A stretch of 64,000 nt of DNA from Marinobacter sp. 1-4A (GCF_016597725.1 NZ_VCGY01000001.1:786116-850115), one strand, 5' to 3'. Positions 9,867 to 19,436 are shown, counted from the first letter of the stretch. Notes: generated from the letters alone by a model not told the origin. Translations and numbers: made by a program.

Positions 9867-11342
9867 TTAGGGCTTCATTACCAGATAAATTGCCCGCCCC
9901 TGACGCACTACGCGAACGGAGACCGCCCGGCCTTCCGGCAAGGTTCTGACAACTTTGCGGAAGTCCTCGACTGAGGATACGGCCTTCCTGTTAATTTCGG
10001 TGATAACGTCCCTCGGACGAATTCCGGCATTGTAAGCTGGCCCCCTGCCAACGCCGGTCACGACAACACCGCCGGATACTCCAATGGAGTCTGCCAAATC
10101 CGGCGCCAATGGCTCAACAGTAAGTCCAAGAGGCGCTGTGGACGAACTGCCACTCGAAGGAGCCGCTTGTTGCGCGCCGCGCTCATCCGGCAGTTGGCCG
10201 ATTTCCACATCCAGCGTAATCTCTTTTCCGCTGCGAAGAACGGTCAAGCGAGCGGACTCACCCACTGGCGTGCGACCAACCATAGGTGGAAGGTCTGACG
10301 ACAAATGAATGTCTTCACCATCGTACTCAAGAACAATATCTCCAGACTGCAGTCCACCTGCCTGAGCTGGCGAGCCATCCATCACTTCTGCGATCAACGC
10401 ACCCCTTGGGCGCTTGAGGCCAAACGACTCAGCCAAATCCCGATTCACTTCTTGAATCAGCACACCCAGCCAACCACGGGAAACTGAACCTTTATCACGA
10501 ATCTGCCGGAATACGCTCATGGCATCGTCAATAGGAATGGCAAACGAAACACCCATGAAGCCGCCAGAGCGGGTGTAAATCTGCGAGTTAATACCAATAA
10601 CTTCACCGTCCAGATTAAACAGCGGACCGCCGGAGTTCCCAGGGTTGATGGCTACGTCTGTTTGGATGAAGGGCACATAGTTTTCCGATGGAAGTGACCG
10701 CCCCAAGGCGCTGACGATGCCCGCTGTAACCGTGTAATCAAAACCAAACGGCGAACCGATGGCGAACACCCATTCACCCACTTTGAGATCTTTGGAGCGC
10801 CCTGTTTTAACGACAGGCAAGTCGTCGCCATTTTCCAGTTTGAGTACAGCCATATCTGAGCGAGGATCTGTGCCAACCAGCGTGGCAGGCAACTCACGCC
10901 GATCGTTGAGCCGAACAATGATCTCGTCGGCACCTTCAACCACATGGTTATTTGTCAGCACGTAACCATCAGCCGACACAATGAACCCCGACCCCATAGA
11001 ACGACGAGGCTGAGAGCTACCCGGTGCTCCGCCAAAAGGCGATTGAGGCCCACGAAAGAATTCTTGAAAAAACTCTGGCAGCTGGTCGAGCTGTCGCTCA
11101 TCAAAAGGCAAACCGTGGAAACGCGTATTCCCAGCTGATGCTGCACTGGTGGTGCTTATATTAACTACCGCATCTGCATTTTCTTCAACCAGTCCGGTGA
11201 AGTCTGGCAGGCCCCGCGCCAAACTTGTCTGACTCCAAGCCAAAAGCAAAATCGCAAGTAGCATCATCAGCACAGAAGCCGGCACCCTCTGAGTGAGTGA
11301 TGCCGGGGAAAACCGGGTAATTGCTGGTGCTATTCTCAGCAT
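9867..11342 (-). CDS. mucD: Periplasmic serine protease MucD (DegP/HtrA family)
   Basis: MucD degrades misfolded envelope proteins and restrains the AlgU stress response. The 491-residue protein starts with a signal peptide (residues about 1-42), then a trypsin-like domain with the catalytic triad His133 (TNNHVVEGADE), Asp163 (SDMAVLKL) and Ser237 (GNSGGPLFN), then two PDZ domains (about 285-380 and 400-485). Length and order match HtrA/DegP. It closes the algU operon 18 bases after rseC and is followed by a strong terminator. The 40-residue N-terminal region is long for a signal peptide but has a clear hydrophobic core (VLMMLLAILLLAW). Confidence 0.97.
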   Translation of the reverse strand: MLRIAPAITRFSPASLTQRVPASVLMMLLAILLLAWSQTSLARGLPDFTGLVEENADAVVNISTTSAASAGNTRFHGLPFDERQLDQLPEFFQEFFRGPQSPFGGAPGSSQPRRSMGSGFIVSADGYVLTNNHVVEGADEIIVRLNDRRELPATLVGTDPRSDMAVLKLENGDDLPVVKTGRSKDLKVGEWVFAIGSPFGFDYTVTAGIVSALGRSLPSENYVPFIQTDVAINPGNSGGPLFNLDGEVIGINSQIYTRSGGFMGVSFAIPIDDAMSVFRQIRDKGSVSRGWLGVLIQEVNRDLAESFGLKRPRGALIAEVMDGSPAQAGGLQSGDIVLEYDGEDIHLSSDLPPMVGRTPVGESARLTVLRSGKEITLDVEIGQLPDERGAQQAAPSSGSSSTAPLGLTVEPLAPDLADSIGVSGGVVVTGVGRGPAYNAGIRPRDVITEINRKAVSSVEDFRKVVRTLPEGRAVSVRVVRQGRAIYLVMKP

Positions 11343-11360
11343 ATCAGGATCCCCTGTTAG

Positions 11361-11828
11361 TCATGTTAGCGAGTCTGAATGGGAAACCACTCCGGCCGGG
11401 ATACGGTTAACCCGAAGCAGTCTGGGTTCATAGCTGCCGGCATTCCGGCGCTGTAATTTTCGGCTGATTAAAAAGCCTGATGCAAGTCCCGCAGCAGCGC
11501 CGGCCATAGCAAAAACATCGCTACCACCAGAAAGCTGGTGCCCGACCATGCTGGCCACCACCATGAGCAGCAACGGCAAAGCGTACACCAGCAGCGACGC
11601 ACCGAGGAGTGCGCTTTCATCAATACCAAGAGTGACGTCTTCACCCACGCAGGCGTTTACGGAATTAACAACCCGAACCTGATTGGCGCGCCCGCCGGTC
11701 GCTGACGCCAGAACTTTCTGCCCGCATCCGTTACGTGCCGAGCAGCTCTGGCAAGCACTGGCACGGATGGTCTGGACCCAAGCATGCTCACCTGTAACGG
11801 CAACGACTTTTCCGGTTTCGGTAATCAC
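11361..11828 (-). CDS. rseC: SoxR-reducing/sigma-E regulatory protein RseC (MucC)
   Basis: RseC/MucC is an inner-membrane protein that modulates the sigma-E pathway and, in enterics, also helps reduce SoxR. The 155-residue product has a cytoplasmic N-terminal part with the Cys cluster ACQSCSARNGCG (about residues 26-37) and two hydrophobic helices (about 75-95 and 100-120), the family's layout. It starts with GTG, overlapping the stop of mucB by four bases (GTGA), so translation is coupled. Fourth gene of the algU operon. Confidence 0.92.
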   Translation of the reverse strand: MITETGKVVAVTGEHAWVQTIRASACQSCSARNGCGQKVLASATGGRANQVRVVNSVNACVGEDVTLGIDESALLGASLLVYALPLLLMVVASMVGHQLSGGSDVFAMAGAAAGLASGFLISRKLQRRNAGSYEPRLLRVNRIPAGVVSHSDSLT

Positions 11829-12856
11829 GGCTTCCTGGCACCCAATACAAAAGCTTCGTCAATTCGCACAGACTCGGCCACCTGACGCGCTGAAGCAGGG
11901 GGCAACTCACCCACCACGGTTACCAGAAACACCCTGTCGCCGCTCTCCAGCTGTCGCATATAAATGGTTGTAGCCCCTATACGCGAAGCTCCCGTGGGCA
12001 TGGTAACTTTACCGGCTGGCTCGACAAATACAGAAAACGCCGCCAGCCCATCCGAAAATGCAACCGCCTGTCCTTTTCCGGATCTTGGTGCGGCAGCCGG
12101 CTCAAACCCTTCCGGCCGCCAACCAAGGTGCCACCCGTGCATACGCGGCATTTTCGAATACTCTTCCCCTGTGCCTTTACCACCCAAAGTACGGGAAATT
12201 TCGCGGCCCTCGGTGCGAATCTGTAACTCACTATCTGGAATATCGTCTGTAATCTCCAAACTGGTGAACTGGAAGTGCTCCAGCACCTCACCACCTGCTG
12301 TACGCACATGGCTTTTTACCAAAAGCCCGGTAGATTTTTCCAGCCAAAGGTTGTGACTGTATCTATGCCGGTCTTTGGCGGTTAGCCCGATGGTAACCAC
12401 TTCATACCCTGCAATTCGGTCTTCACCCTTTAATTCCGCACTGTACCAGCGGCTAACCGGAACCAGCTTGCTGGTGAAAGCTTCCGCAAATGGCCCAGAT
12501 GGAATAATCTGCTCAAGCTGTACCTTGCCCTGCTCAGGGAGTACGCAGACTACATTCATATCCCGGCGCACAATCTCACCACTGCCGCCATCCTGCAGTA
12601 CCAACCGCTCCTCAACAATGCCATTGTGATAGCGATGCGCAATCTGCATAGAGTGAACGCTGGCCCCGCGGGCATAGACGAATACACCTCGGTAAGAGGT
12701 CATATTAAGGGCTGGCCCCAACTGTTCAAGCCAGTCAGCTGCTGTTTTCTCAGCAGCAGATACCTGTGCTGGCATTAACATCGCCAACAAAAGCGCCAAA
12801 AACCCGCGCAATGTCAATCCGGTAGGGCTCAGGCCAAAATAACGAGCTTTGCTCAT
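11825..12856 (-). CDS. mucB: Sigma-E regulatory protein MucB (RseB)
   Basis: MucB sits in the periplasm, binds the anti-sigma factor MucA and shields it from proteolysis until lipids or mislocalised lipopolysaccharide release it. The 343-residue protein has a signal peptide ending near AQVSAAE, then the two-domain RseB fold. I prefer the second Met (12856) because GAAGG lies six bases upstream; the longer frame (12868) has only a poor ribosome site. It follows mucA by 21 bases and overlaps rseC by four. Confidence 0.94.
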   Translation of the reverse strand: MSKARYFGLSPTGLTLRGFLALLLAMLMPAQVSAAEKTAADWLEQLGPALNMTSYRGVFVYARGASVHSMQIAHRYHNGIVEERLVLQDGGSGEIVRRDMNVVCVLPEQGKVQLEQIIPSGPFAEAFTSKLVPVSRWYSAELKGEDRIAGYEVVTIGLTAKDRHRYSHNLWLEKSTGLLVKSHVRTAGGEVLEHFQFTSLEITDDIPDSELQIRTEGREISRTLGGKGTGEEYSKMPRMHGWHLGWRPEGFEPAAAPRSGKGQAVAFSDGLAAFSVFVEPAGKVTMPTGASRIGATTIYMRQLESGDRVFLVTVVGELPPASARQVAESVRIDEAFVLGARKP

Positions 12857-12877
12857 GGACACCTTCATTGCTTACAG

Positions 12878-13453
12878 TCAGTAGCCGCCGCTTGCGCTAA
12901 CAAGGCGGGCATAGCCCACCGAGCCCTGCCCGGCACCCACACTATTATGCTGGGCATGCTCCAGCAGGTAGCGGCTCATGTGTTCCCACTGTTTCTCATC
13001 AAGCCCGTGCAAAGCAACTTCCTGAACCGGGGCAACCTTGTCTAGCTTTTCATTCACAGGCTTTGCCGTTACAGAGTTTGAGGCCATAGCATCTGCAGGC
13101 GATGCAGCACCGGAATCCCAGCCTGTACCAGCGCCGAAGCCAACTAGCAGCGCGGTTGCTACCATTGCAACCGCCGCGGGCCATTGCCACGGCCGTCGCA
13201 ACTCGCGATACCCGGAAACCTCAGGCGCTTGCGATCTTGCCCGGCCATCCAGCTCTTCACGCACAGCGGCACTTACATCGATAACCTCAGCCGGAGAGTG
13301 GCCTCTGTGCATCAAGTCATGCACACCTTGCCACCGCTGCCACTGGGCACACACATCCGCTTGATTTTCATGGGATAACAAACGCCGAACCGACAGTTCG
13401 TCGGCCTCATCATCCATCATGGCAGACAATGTTTCTCTGAGACGATCATCCAT
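12878..13453 (-). CDS. mucA: Anti-sigma factor MucA (RseA)
   Basis: MucA is a single-span inner-membrane protein that holds AlgU inactive and is cut stepwise by site-1 and site-2 proteases under envelope stress. From the ATG at 13453, with GAAGG eight bases before it, the 191-residue protein begins MDDRLRETLSAMMDDEADEL, the typical RseA N-terminal domain; the longer frame would need a TTG. The hydrophobic segment (WPAAVAMVATALLVGFGAG, about residues 88-106) is the membrane span, and the periplasmic part binds MucB. The gene follows algU by 15 bases. Confidence 0.95.
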   Translation of the reverse strand: MDDRLRETLSAMMDDEADELSVRRLLSHENQADVCAQWQRWQGVHDLMHRGHSPAEVIDVSAAVREELDGRARSQAPEVSGYRELRRPWQWPAAVAMVATALLVGFGAGTGWDSGAASPADAMASNSVTAKPVNEKLDKVAPVQEVALHGLDEKQWEHMSRYLLEHAQHNSVGAGQGSVGYARLVSASGGY

Positions 13454-13468
13454 AGGATGCACCTTCAA

Positions 13469-14086
13469 TTACGTCACCGAATGATTGAGCAAAGGCCCTA
13501 GATGCTTGTCAACAGCATCTCTGGCCCGAAAAATACGCGAACGCACGGTGCCAATGGGGCACTCCAGAATCCGCGCTATGTCCTCATAACTGAGGCCGTC
13601 GTACTCCCGCAGAAGGAAGGCGGATCGCAGCTCTTCCGGCAAGTTGGCAATGGCATTGCTGAGCTCTTTCTGCAACTGGTCCCGTTGCAGCAAACGCTCT
13701 GGCGAGGCGACATCGCGTAAGCGACGCCCGCCGTCAAAGTTCTCTGCTTCGGCAGAATCAGCGCTGCCTTGAGGCCTTCGGCTACGGGACTCAAGATGGT
13801 TTTTCGCAGTGTTCACCGCAATCCGGTACAGCCAGGTATAAAAAGCACTATCACCACGAAAGCGGTCAATGGCACGATATGCCTTGATGAACGCCTCTTG
13901 AGTAAGGTCCATGACTTCCTGACTGTCGTAGACATAACGGCTGATAATTGAAGCCACCCTTGACTGGTATTTCACAACCAAGAGATCAAACGCTGCGCGA
14001 TCTCCATTCCGAACTTTGCGAACGAGTTGAAGATCGGTTTGACTGTCTGGCTGATCAGCCTGTTTTTTTTCGTTATCGGGTGCCAT
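13469..14086 (-). CDS. algU: RNA polymerase sigma factor AlgU (RpoE)
   Basis: AlgU is the ECF sigma factor for envelope stress and, in relatives, alginate synthesis. The core has sigma-2 (AFDLLVVKYQSRV, then LTQEAFIKAYRAIDRFRGDS) and sigma-4 (LREYDGLSYEDIARILECP, GTVRSRIFRARDAVDK). The open frame reaches 14218, but a sigma-E-like promoter at 14227-14253 would start transcription at about 14219, leaving no leader, and the extra residues have no family counterpart. I therefore use the Met at 14086 (205 residues); Met at 14155 remains possible. Neither has a strong Shine-Dalgarno. First gene of the algU-mucA-mucB-rseC-mucD operon. Confidence 0.95.
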   Translation of the reverse strand: MAPDNEKKQADQPDSQTDLQLVRKVRNGDRAAFDLLVVKYQSRVASIISRYVYDSQEVMDLTQEAFIKAYRAIDRFRGDSAFYTWLYRIAVNTAKNHLESRSRRPQGSADSAEAENFDGGRRLRDVASPERLLQRDQLQKELSNAIANLPEELRSAFLLREYDGLSYEDIARILECPIGTVRSRIFRARDAVDKHLGPLLNHSVT

Positions 14087-14226
14087 GGACGATATGCCGG
14101 TAAGCTCCGGTTTGGTGGCCAGTTTACCGGCCGATACGAGTTTCTGATGGTTCATACTCACTGTCCGGCGCCCGTGGTTAGGAAACGACGACCCAGCCAT
14201 TAAAGGCCAGTCATCCATCAGGCCAA

Positions 14227-14253
14227 ATAGACAGCAAGCGTAAAGTTTAGTTC
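14227..14253 (-). promoter_or_regulatory. Candidate sigma-E (AlgU) autoregulated promoter
   Basis: On the minus strand GAACTA (14248-14253) is followed after 16 bases by TCTAT (14227-14231), close to the sigma-E pattern GAACTT-N16/17-TCTGA. It lies between algU and the divergent nadB and would place the start site near 14219. Autoregulation of rpoE operons is well known; this instance is a pattern match only. Confidence 0.5.
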
Positions 14254-14269
14254 AATACACACCCACATT

Positions 14270-15895
14270 ATGGCCTGCGATAACGACCCGATGCCACAGT
14301 CCTATGAATACGACGTGCTTATTATTGGTAGCGGAGCTGCCGGCTTAACCGTTGCACTGAATCTGCCAGAGCACTTAAACATATGCGTTGTCAGCAAAGC
14401 CGACATTAGCAGCGGCGCAACACTCTGGGCCCAGGGTGGCATAGCCGCCGTTCTGGACGATCAGGATTCCACCGAAAACCATGTGCAAGACACGCTTGCG
14501 GCAGGCGGCGGACTTTGCAATGAAGAGGCCGTGCGCTTTACGGTAGAGAACAGCAAAGAAAGCATTGAATGGCTGATCGGTACGGGCGTTGACTTTACCC
14601 GGGACACAGACGCCCAATTCCACCTTACCCGTGAAGGCGGCCACAGCCATCGACGCATTATCCACGCGGCTGATGCCACCGGCCACGCCGTATCCACAAC
14701 ACTCACAGCTCAAGCGCAAGCCAGATCAAACATTGAACTCAGATCGGGGCGCGTTGCGGTCGATTTGATTACCAACCGAAAACTGGCCTTACCGGGCAAC
14801 CGCTGCGTTGGCGCCTACATACTGAACCTTGAAGACAACCATGTGGAGCTTTTTAGAGCGCGCTTCACTGTTATCGCAACCGGCGGCGCATCCAAAGCGT
14901 ACCGGTACACCACCAATCCAGACGGCGCCTCCGGTGACGGTATCGCTATGGCCTGGCGTGCAGGCTGTCGCGTGGCCAACATGGAATTCAACCAGTTCCA
15001 CCCAACCTGTCTGTACCACCCTCACGCAAAGTCGTTCCTGATTACTGAAGCCGTTCGAGGCGAAGGTGGCCTGTTGAAACTGCCCGATGGCTCCCGCTTC
15101 ATGGATCGTTTTGATAAGCGAGGAGAACTGGCACCTCGGGATATAGTGGCCAGAGCCATTGACCATGAAATGAAACGGCTGGGCGCCGACCATCTGTATC
15201 TTGATATAAGCCATAAACCGGCTGACTTCATCCGGCACCACTTCCCAACTATTTACGAGAAATGTCTGGAATTTGGCATCGACATTACCCGCGAACCTAT
15301 TCCCGTGGTGCCAGCCGCGCACTATACCTGTGGCGGCATTGTCAGCGACGAGCGCGCGCGAACCGACATCAACCAGCTCTACGTGGTCGGGGAAGCTGGA
15401 TTTACCGGGCTCCATGGCGCCAACCGAATGGCCAGCAATTCGTTACTGGAATGTCTGGTATATGGCCGAGCCGCTGCCGCCGATATAACACGCCGGGAAG
15501 CAGACATCCCGCCTCCGCCAGACGCTCCGGCATGGGACGAAAGTCAGGTTCGGGATTCCGACGAAGACGTTGTGATCTCACACAACTGGGACGAACTGCG
15601 TCATTTTATGTGGGATTACGTGGGCATTGTGCGTACCACCAAGCGCCTTCAACGAGCGAAGCACCGGGTTGATCTACTGTCCGCCGAAATCAGCGAATTT
15701 TATAGCAACTACCGAGTAACCAACGACCTGCTGGAGCTGAGAAACTTGGTCACAGTGTCTGACTTAATTATTTGTTCCGCATTGCAGCGTAAAGAAAGCC
15801 GCGGCCTGCACTACACACTGGATTATCCGGGACTACTACACGAAGCCCGTGATACCGTACTGATACCAACGACCTACAGAACCCCTTCGCCGTAA
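14270..15895 (+). CDS. nadB: L-aspartate oxidase
   Basis: NadB oxidises L-aspartate to iminoaspartate with FAD, the first step of de novo NAD synthesis. The 541-residue protein carries the N-terminal dinucleotide-binding motif [15 protein letters not shown], the substrate/FAD region GGIAAVL, the motif HTCGG-like AAHYTCGGI, and the FAD-contacting segment [15 protein letters not shown]. The C-terminal helical domain (about 430-530) is complete. Two starts are possible, 14270 and 14291; neither has a recognisable Shine-Dalgarno, and the second gives an N terminus nearer to that of the E. coli enzyme. Divergent from algU, an arrangement shared with E. coli and Pseudomonas. Confidence 0.97.
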   Translation: MACDNDPMPQSYEYDVLIIGSGAAGLTVALNLPEHLNICVVSKADISSGATLWAQGGIAAVLDDQDSTENHVQDTLAAGGGLCNEEAVRFTVENSKESIEWLIGTGVDFTRDTDAQFHLTREGGHSHRRIIHAADATGHAVSTTLTAQAQARSNIELRSGRVAVDLITNRKLALPGNRCVGAYILNLEDNHVELFRARFTVIATGGASKAYRYTTNPDGASGDGIAMAWRAGCRVANMEFNQFHPTCLYHPHAKSFLITEAVRGEGGLLKLPDGSRFMDRFDKRGELAPRDIVARAIDHEMKRLGADHLYLDISHKPADFIRHHFPTIYEKCLEFGIDITREPIPVVPAAHYTCGGIVSDERARTDINQLYVVGEAGFTGLHGANRMASNSLLECLVYGRAAAADITRREADIPPPPDAPAWDESQVRDSDEDVVISHNWDELRHFMWDYVGIVRTTKRLQRAKHRVDLLSAEISEFYSNYRVTNDLLELRNLVTVSDLIICSALQRKESRGLHYTLDYPGLLHEARDTVLIPTTYRTPSP

Positions 15896-15917
15896 AGGGA
15901 TGACCAAGAGAGCAACT

Positions 15918-16190
15918 ATGCAAGACACCCTCCGTTCTTCAGAAAACCCAGAGTTCAAACGCCTCTGGTGGCACAGCCGTCGCGGCATGCTGGAATTGGA
16001 TGTCCTACTGATTCCCTTTCTGGAGGAAGCCTATCTGGATCTGGATGCGGCGGATCAGGAACGCTACAAAAAACTCCTAGCCTGCGAAGACGCCGACATG
16101 TTCGAATGGTTCATGCAGCGTGCCCGTCCAGACGATGCCGACCTGCAGCGCATCGTTGATATTATTCTTAGTCGTGTCCAGCCAGATTGA
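15918..16190 (+). CDS. sdhE: FAD assembly factor SdhE (YgfY)
   Basis: SdhE helps attach FAD covalently to the succinate dehydrogenase flavoprotein. The 90-residue product has the diagnostic RRGMLELD motif near residue 25 and the acidic, helical remainder of the family (E. coli protein: 88 residues). I choose the ATG at 15918 because AGAG lies about seven bases upstream; an earlier ATG at 15900 would add six residues but sits directly against the purine run. Five bases after nadB's stop the longer frame would begin, so the two may be cotranscribed. Confidence 0.9.
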   Translation: MQDTLRSSENPEFKRLWWHSRRGMLELDVLLIPFLEEAYLDLDAADQERYKKLLACEDADMFEWFMQRARPDDADLQRIVDIILSRVQPD

Positions 16191-16635
16191 TCTGAAGCTA
16201 TCGCGCTGTGGTGCTGTTGGATGTCTGGCTGCCGCACCATGGCTGGCTGCCAGCGCTTTCTTACTGATTGCAGGTGTTGCTGGCAAAAACTGGATGTACG
16301 GGCTGGTGCCGCTAACTCTAGCGGGCGCTCTAGTCCAATACCGGCTAAATGGGCTGTTGGCTGGGCCATCGGCGGTTGTGGGCTTGAGCCAGAATCAAAA
16401 TACCCTCTACGCACACCTCGGCAATGGGCAAATTCTCGCGGTGAACGCCTGCCCTTCGAGCCGCATGAGCTCCAAGATTGCACTCTTGAAACTCAAGCCT
16501 GTCGCCTCCAAATATGCTGCATACTCGGTAGTGTTACTCTCCGCCACACGGATTGCTGGTAACCTACCCGAAGATCAGTTTCGTCGCCTGAGAATGTGGC
16601 TCCGACTTGGCCGCGCTCAGCAACCCTCTGAATAA
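16174..16635 (+). CDS. ygfX: YgfX-family inner-membrane protein (CptA-like)
   Basis: The partner of sdhE in enterics (ygfX/cptA) follows here too, overlapping sdhE by about 17 bases if the GTG at 16174 is the start (154 residues); the longest frame starts at 16120 inside sdhE. Two adjacent hydrophobic helices (about residues 14-38 and 42-60) are followed by a short beta-rich cytoplasmic part ending in [15 protein letters not shown], which matches the YgfX C terminus in pattern. In E. coli the protein was proposed to act on MreB/FtsZ; that role is disputed and I do not extend it here. The start codon is uncertain. Confidence 0.72.
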   Translation: MSSQIDLKLSRCGAVGCLAAAPWLAASAFLLIAGVAGKNWMYGLVPLTLAGALVQYRLNGLLAGPSAVVGLSQNQNTLYAHLGNGQILAVNACPSSRMSSKIALLKLKPVASKYAAYSVVLLSATRIAGNLPEDQFRRLRMWLRLGRAQQPSE

Positions 16636-16656
16636 CATTTTGCCCGGAGTTCTCCA

Positions 16657-17667
16657 ATGACTGGCACAGAAGCACCTGTTTCAGCCTCGGCTGTATACAC
16701 ATCCGCGGAGTTTCCACCCCCCGCTTACGGTCGCGCCTTGCTAACCAATCGTGTTCTGGTGCGCATCTCCGGACCGGGAACAGATAAATTTCTACAAGGC
16801 CAGCTGAGCCAAAGTCTTGACGATGTCAAAACCGGCAAATCACCTCGCGCCGCAGGTGCCACACCTAAAGGCCGCGCCTACTGCCTAACGCGTTTAGTCC
16901 GCGATGGCGAGGACATTCTAATGGATCTGCCCTCCGAACTCGCAGAATCCATCATGACCCACCTGCGCAAATACTTGATGCTTTTTCGTGGCACCTCCAT
17001 GGAGCTGCAAACAGAGGCCCAGATCATTGGACTGCTAGGCAATGAGGCCGCATCTAGTCTTGCTGGAGATAATTTGAATACCCTGACGTCCTCTGGAGAT
17101 ACTCTAGAGTTGGATTCAGGGTTTTTAATTCGGACAGAAAGTACCGCTGAGGGGCTGCCGCGTTTTGAACTCTGGCAACCCGGTGCAAACGATCTTGCTC
17201 TGGAGAGCATCCCCCAGAAAACGCTAGCCGACTGGCAAGCTTCGGAAATTGCCGCAGGCGTTCCAATGTTGAGCACGGCCACCAGCGAATCCTATGTGCC
17301 GCAAATGCTCAATTGGCAGCATCTTGGCGGCATGCATTTTAAGAAAGGCTGTTACACCGGCCAAGAAGTCATCGCTCGAATGCACTTTCTCGGGCAGCTC
17401 AAAAAAAGCCTATTTCGATTTCGCGCCGCTGCAACCAACTGCATTCCTGCACCGGGCACCTCCATTATGGCGGGCGAACGCTCAGTGGGCGAGGTGGTTA
17501 ACGCGGTCGGCTTCAGTGATGGTTCTTGCGAACTACTTGCGGTTATTAGACACGATGCTGCCAACGACGCGCTGACTGCGGATGGTCTGCCAGAGACTTT
17601 GCTGGAGCAACAACCGCTGCCCTACACCGTAAGCGAACGTGAGAACACCGAACCAAAGGATACATAA
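16657..17667 (+). CDS. ygfZ: tRNA-modifying/Fe-S repair protein YgfZ
   Basis: YgfZ is a folate-binding protein related to the glycine-cleavage T-protein that supports Fe-S enzymes such as MiaB. The 336-residue protein has the family hallmark KKGCYTGQEVIARMHFLG (about residues 230-247) with the essential Cys, and the N-terminal VRISGPGTDKFLQGQLSQ segment. GGAG lies seven bases before the ATG. It follows ygfX by 21 bases, giving a likely nadB-sdhE-ygfX-ygfZ transcription unit. Confidence 0.95.
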   Translation: MTGTEAPVSASAVYTSAEFPPPAYGRALLTNRVLVRISGPGTDKFLQGQLSQSLDDVKTGKSPRAAGATPKGRAYCLTRLVRDGEDILMDLPSELAESIMTHLRKYLMLFRGTSMELQTEAQIIGLLGNEAASSLAGDNLNTLTSSGDTLELDSGFLIRTESTAEGLPRFELWQPGANDLALESIPQKTLADWQASEIAAGVPMLSTATSESYVPQMLNWQHLGGMHFKKGCYTGQEVIARMHFLGQLKKSLFRFRAAATNCIPAPGTSIMAGERSVGEVVNAVGFSDGSCELLAVIRHDAANDALTADGLPETLLEQQPLPYTVSERENTEPKDT

Positions 17668-17668
17668 G

Positions 17669-17714
17669 TTGACAGGAAAACCCGCGAGAGTTTGCTATAA
17701 ATAGGGTTTATAAT
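17669..17714 (+). promoter_or_regulatory. Candidate promoter(s) for the HDOD gene
   Basis: TTGACA at 17669-17674; TGCTATAAA, an extended -10, with TATAAA at 17696-17701; and a perfect TATAAT at 17709-17714. The TTGACA to TATAAA spacing is 21 bases, longer than ideal, and no good -35 pairs with TATAAT. A hairpin with GCCCG/CGGGC arms follows in the leader (about 17730-17755). Confidence 0.4.
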
Positions 17715-17785
17715 TCTGATCTTCGAGGAGCCCGGTGTGCAACATAACGGGCCTTTCGAACTGACAAGCGGATCCTTACAGAACC

Positions 17786-18619
17786 ATGTCGAATATTGCC
17801 GAAACCATCAAAGCAGACCTTACAGCCGCAATCGAAAACGACAAGCTGCTACTCCCCACCCTACCGGAAGCCGCGCTTCAAGTGCGCGAGATAGCAGAGT
17901 CTGAAGACTCTGCCATTGGCGATCTGGTTAAGGTGATTAGCAACGATACGGCGCTTTCTGCTCGTATTATCCGCGTGTGCAACAGCCCTTTGTTTCGGGG
18001 TAACCGTGCCATAGAGAACTTGAATATGGCGGTTAGCCGGTTGGGCATGGCCTACACCAGCAACTTGGCCATGGGGTTGGCCATGCAGCAGATGTTTCAG
18101 GCAACCTCCGAAATGATCGACAAGCGTCTGCGCGCAACTTGGCAAACCAGTACCGAGGTTGCGGGCGTATGCCACGTTTTAGCCCAGCACTATACAAAGC
18201 TGAAGCCAGATCAAGCTACTTTGGCCGGCTTGGTTCATCTCATTGGTGTTCTGCCCATTTTGCGCTACGTGGAAGACGAAGATTTGCAGATCAGCAGCAT
18301 TATGCTGGATAACATCATTGAGGAGTTGCACCCGAAAATTGGTGCGACCATCCTTAAAAAGTGGGATTTTCCAAAAGATTTGCAGACTGTTCCTCTGGAG
18401 TTCGCGAACTTTCAAAGGGAAGTGCCAGCAGCAGACTATGCTGACTTGGTTATGGTGGCAAACCTGCAACTGGTTGCTGGCACTGAGCACCCTTGGGCGC
18501 AAATGGACTGGTCTGCCATTTCAGCTTTTAGCCGTCTTGGTATTGATCCAAATATTGACATGAACGAAGAGGAAGACCTGAACGCCCAGATGGAAGCGGC
18601 TATGGCTTTGCTTCAGTAG
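17786..18619 (+). CDS. HDOD-domain protein
   Basis: A 277-residue protein made almost entirely of an HDOD domain (about residues 20-215), a catalytically inactive relative of HD phosphohydrolases found in signalling proteins. Typical segments are LPTLPEAALQVREIAE, SNDTALSARIIRVCNSPLFRG and NLMAVSRLG-like LNMAVSRLGMAYTSNLAMG. No output domain is attached. The C terminus is acidic (NEEEDLNAQMEAAMALLQ). The leader is over 70 bases long, with a candidate promoter upstream and a hairpin in it. No specific function can be given. Confidence 0.88.
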   Translation: MSNIAETIKADLTAAIENDKLLLPTLPEAALQVREIAESEDSAIGDLVKVISNDTALSARIIRVCNSPLFRGNRAIENLNMAVSRLGMAYTSNLAMGLAMQQMFQATSEMIDKRLRATWQTSTEVAGVCHVLAQHYTKLKPDQATLAGLVHLIGVLPILRYVEDEDLQISSIMLDNIIEELHPKIGATILKKWDFPKDLQTVPLEFANFQREVPAADYADLVMVANLQLVAGTEHPWAQMDWSAISAFSRLGIDPNIDMNEEEDLNAQMEAAMALLQ

Positions 18620-18647
18620 CCACTGCCCCCCTTCAAATTACTGCCTG

Positions 18648-18687
18648 AGCAGTTACGCGGGGGGGGGGAGCCTCCCGCGCAACTGCT
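18648..18687. terminator. Hairpin between convergent HDOD gene and ung
   Basis: Arms 18648-18661 and 18674-18687 pair over 14 bases with one mismatch; the loop includes most of a run of ten G (18659-18668). No T tract on either side, so it may be a weak or processed bidirectional terminator. Confidence 0.5.
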
Positions 18688-18708
18688 ATCGCATCACCGG
18701 AGTTTCAT

Positions 18709-19431
18709 TCACGAACAACCTAGGTCAGCTCTGGAAGGCAAATCCCAATTTATCGGCCTACTTCCCTGCTCTACAAGCCATTCATTAGCTCGGGAGAAGT
18801 GCTTACAACCAAAGAATCCGCGATAGGCGCTGAGTGGTGACGGATGTGGTCCTTCGAGGACCAGATGGCGATTACGGTCGATCTGCTGCCCCTTCTTTTT
18901 GGCATAGCTGCCCCAGAGCAGAAAAACGACACCATCACGTTCGCGGTTTACCGTCTCAATCACTCGGTCGGTAAACGTCTCCCAACCTTTTCCCTGATGC
19001 GCGCCAGCCTGCCCCTGAACAACGGTGAGCACACTGTTGAGCAGTAAAACACCCTGCTCCGCCCAAGGCTGTAAGCAGCCATGATCAGGCGGCAATATTC
19101 CAAGATCGCTTTGGATTTCTTTAAATATGTTAACGAGGGACGGCGGCGTAGGAACGTTCGGCCTTACTGAGAAGCATAGGCCGTGGGCCTGACCGGGGCC
19201 GTGGTAGGGGTCTTGACCGAGTATGACAACACGAACCTGATCCAGAGGCGTGCTGTTGAGGGCATTAAAGCAATGTTCACTGTCGGGGAAGAGAATCTTT
19301 CCTGCGTTTTCTTCCGCAGCGAGAAACTCCGCCAGTGCCTGCATATAGGGCTGGCGGAATTCGTCTGCGAGGTGTTCTTTCCAGCCCCGGCCGGGCCTGA
19401 GATGGTTTGCCAGTGCCTGAACCGGGTGCAT
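18709..19431 (-). CDS. ung: Uracil-DNA glycosylase
   Basis: Ung removes uracil from DNA to start base-excision repair. The 240-residue protein has the water-activating loop [18 protein letters not shown] (about residues 72-89) with the catalytic Asp, and the DNA-intercalation/His motif [13 protein letters not shown] near residue 197. Length is slightly above E. coli Ung (229). It starts only five bases after the stop of lysS, so prfB-lysS-ung probably form one transcript. Confidence 0.97.
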   Translation of the reverse strand: MHPVQALANHLRPGRGWKEHLADEFRQPYMQALAEFLAAEENAGKILFPDSEHCFNALNSTPLDQVRVVILGQDPYHGPGQAHGLCFSVRPNVPTPPSLVNIFKEIQSDLGILPPDHGCLQPWAEQGVLLLNSVLTVVQGQAGAHQGKGWETFTDRVIETVNRERDGVVFLLWGSYAKKKGQQIDRNRHLVLEGPHPSPLSAYRGFFGCKHFSRANEWLVEQGSRPINWDLPSRADLGCS

Positions 19432-19436
19432 GGTAC

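Noticed and set aside
18659..18668. Run of ten G between the HDOD gene and ung as a phase-variable tract
   Set aside because: It lies in the loop of a hairpin between convergent genes, not in a coding region or promoter, so slippage would not switch a gene.
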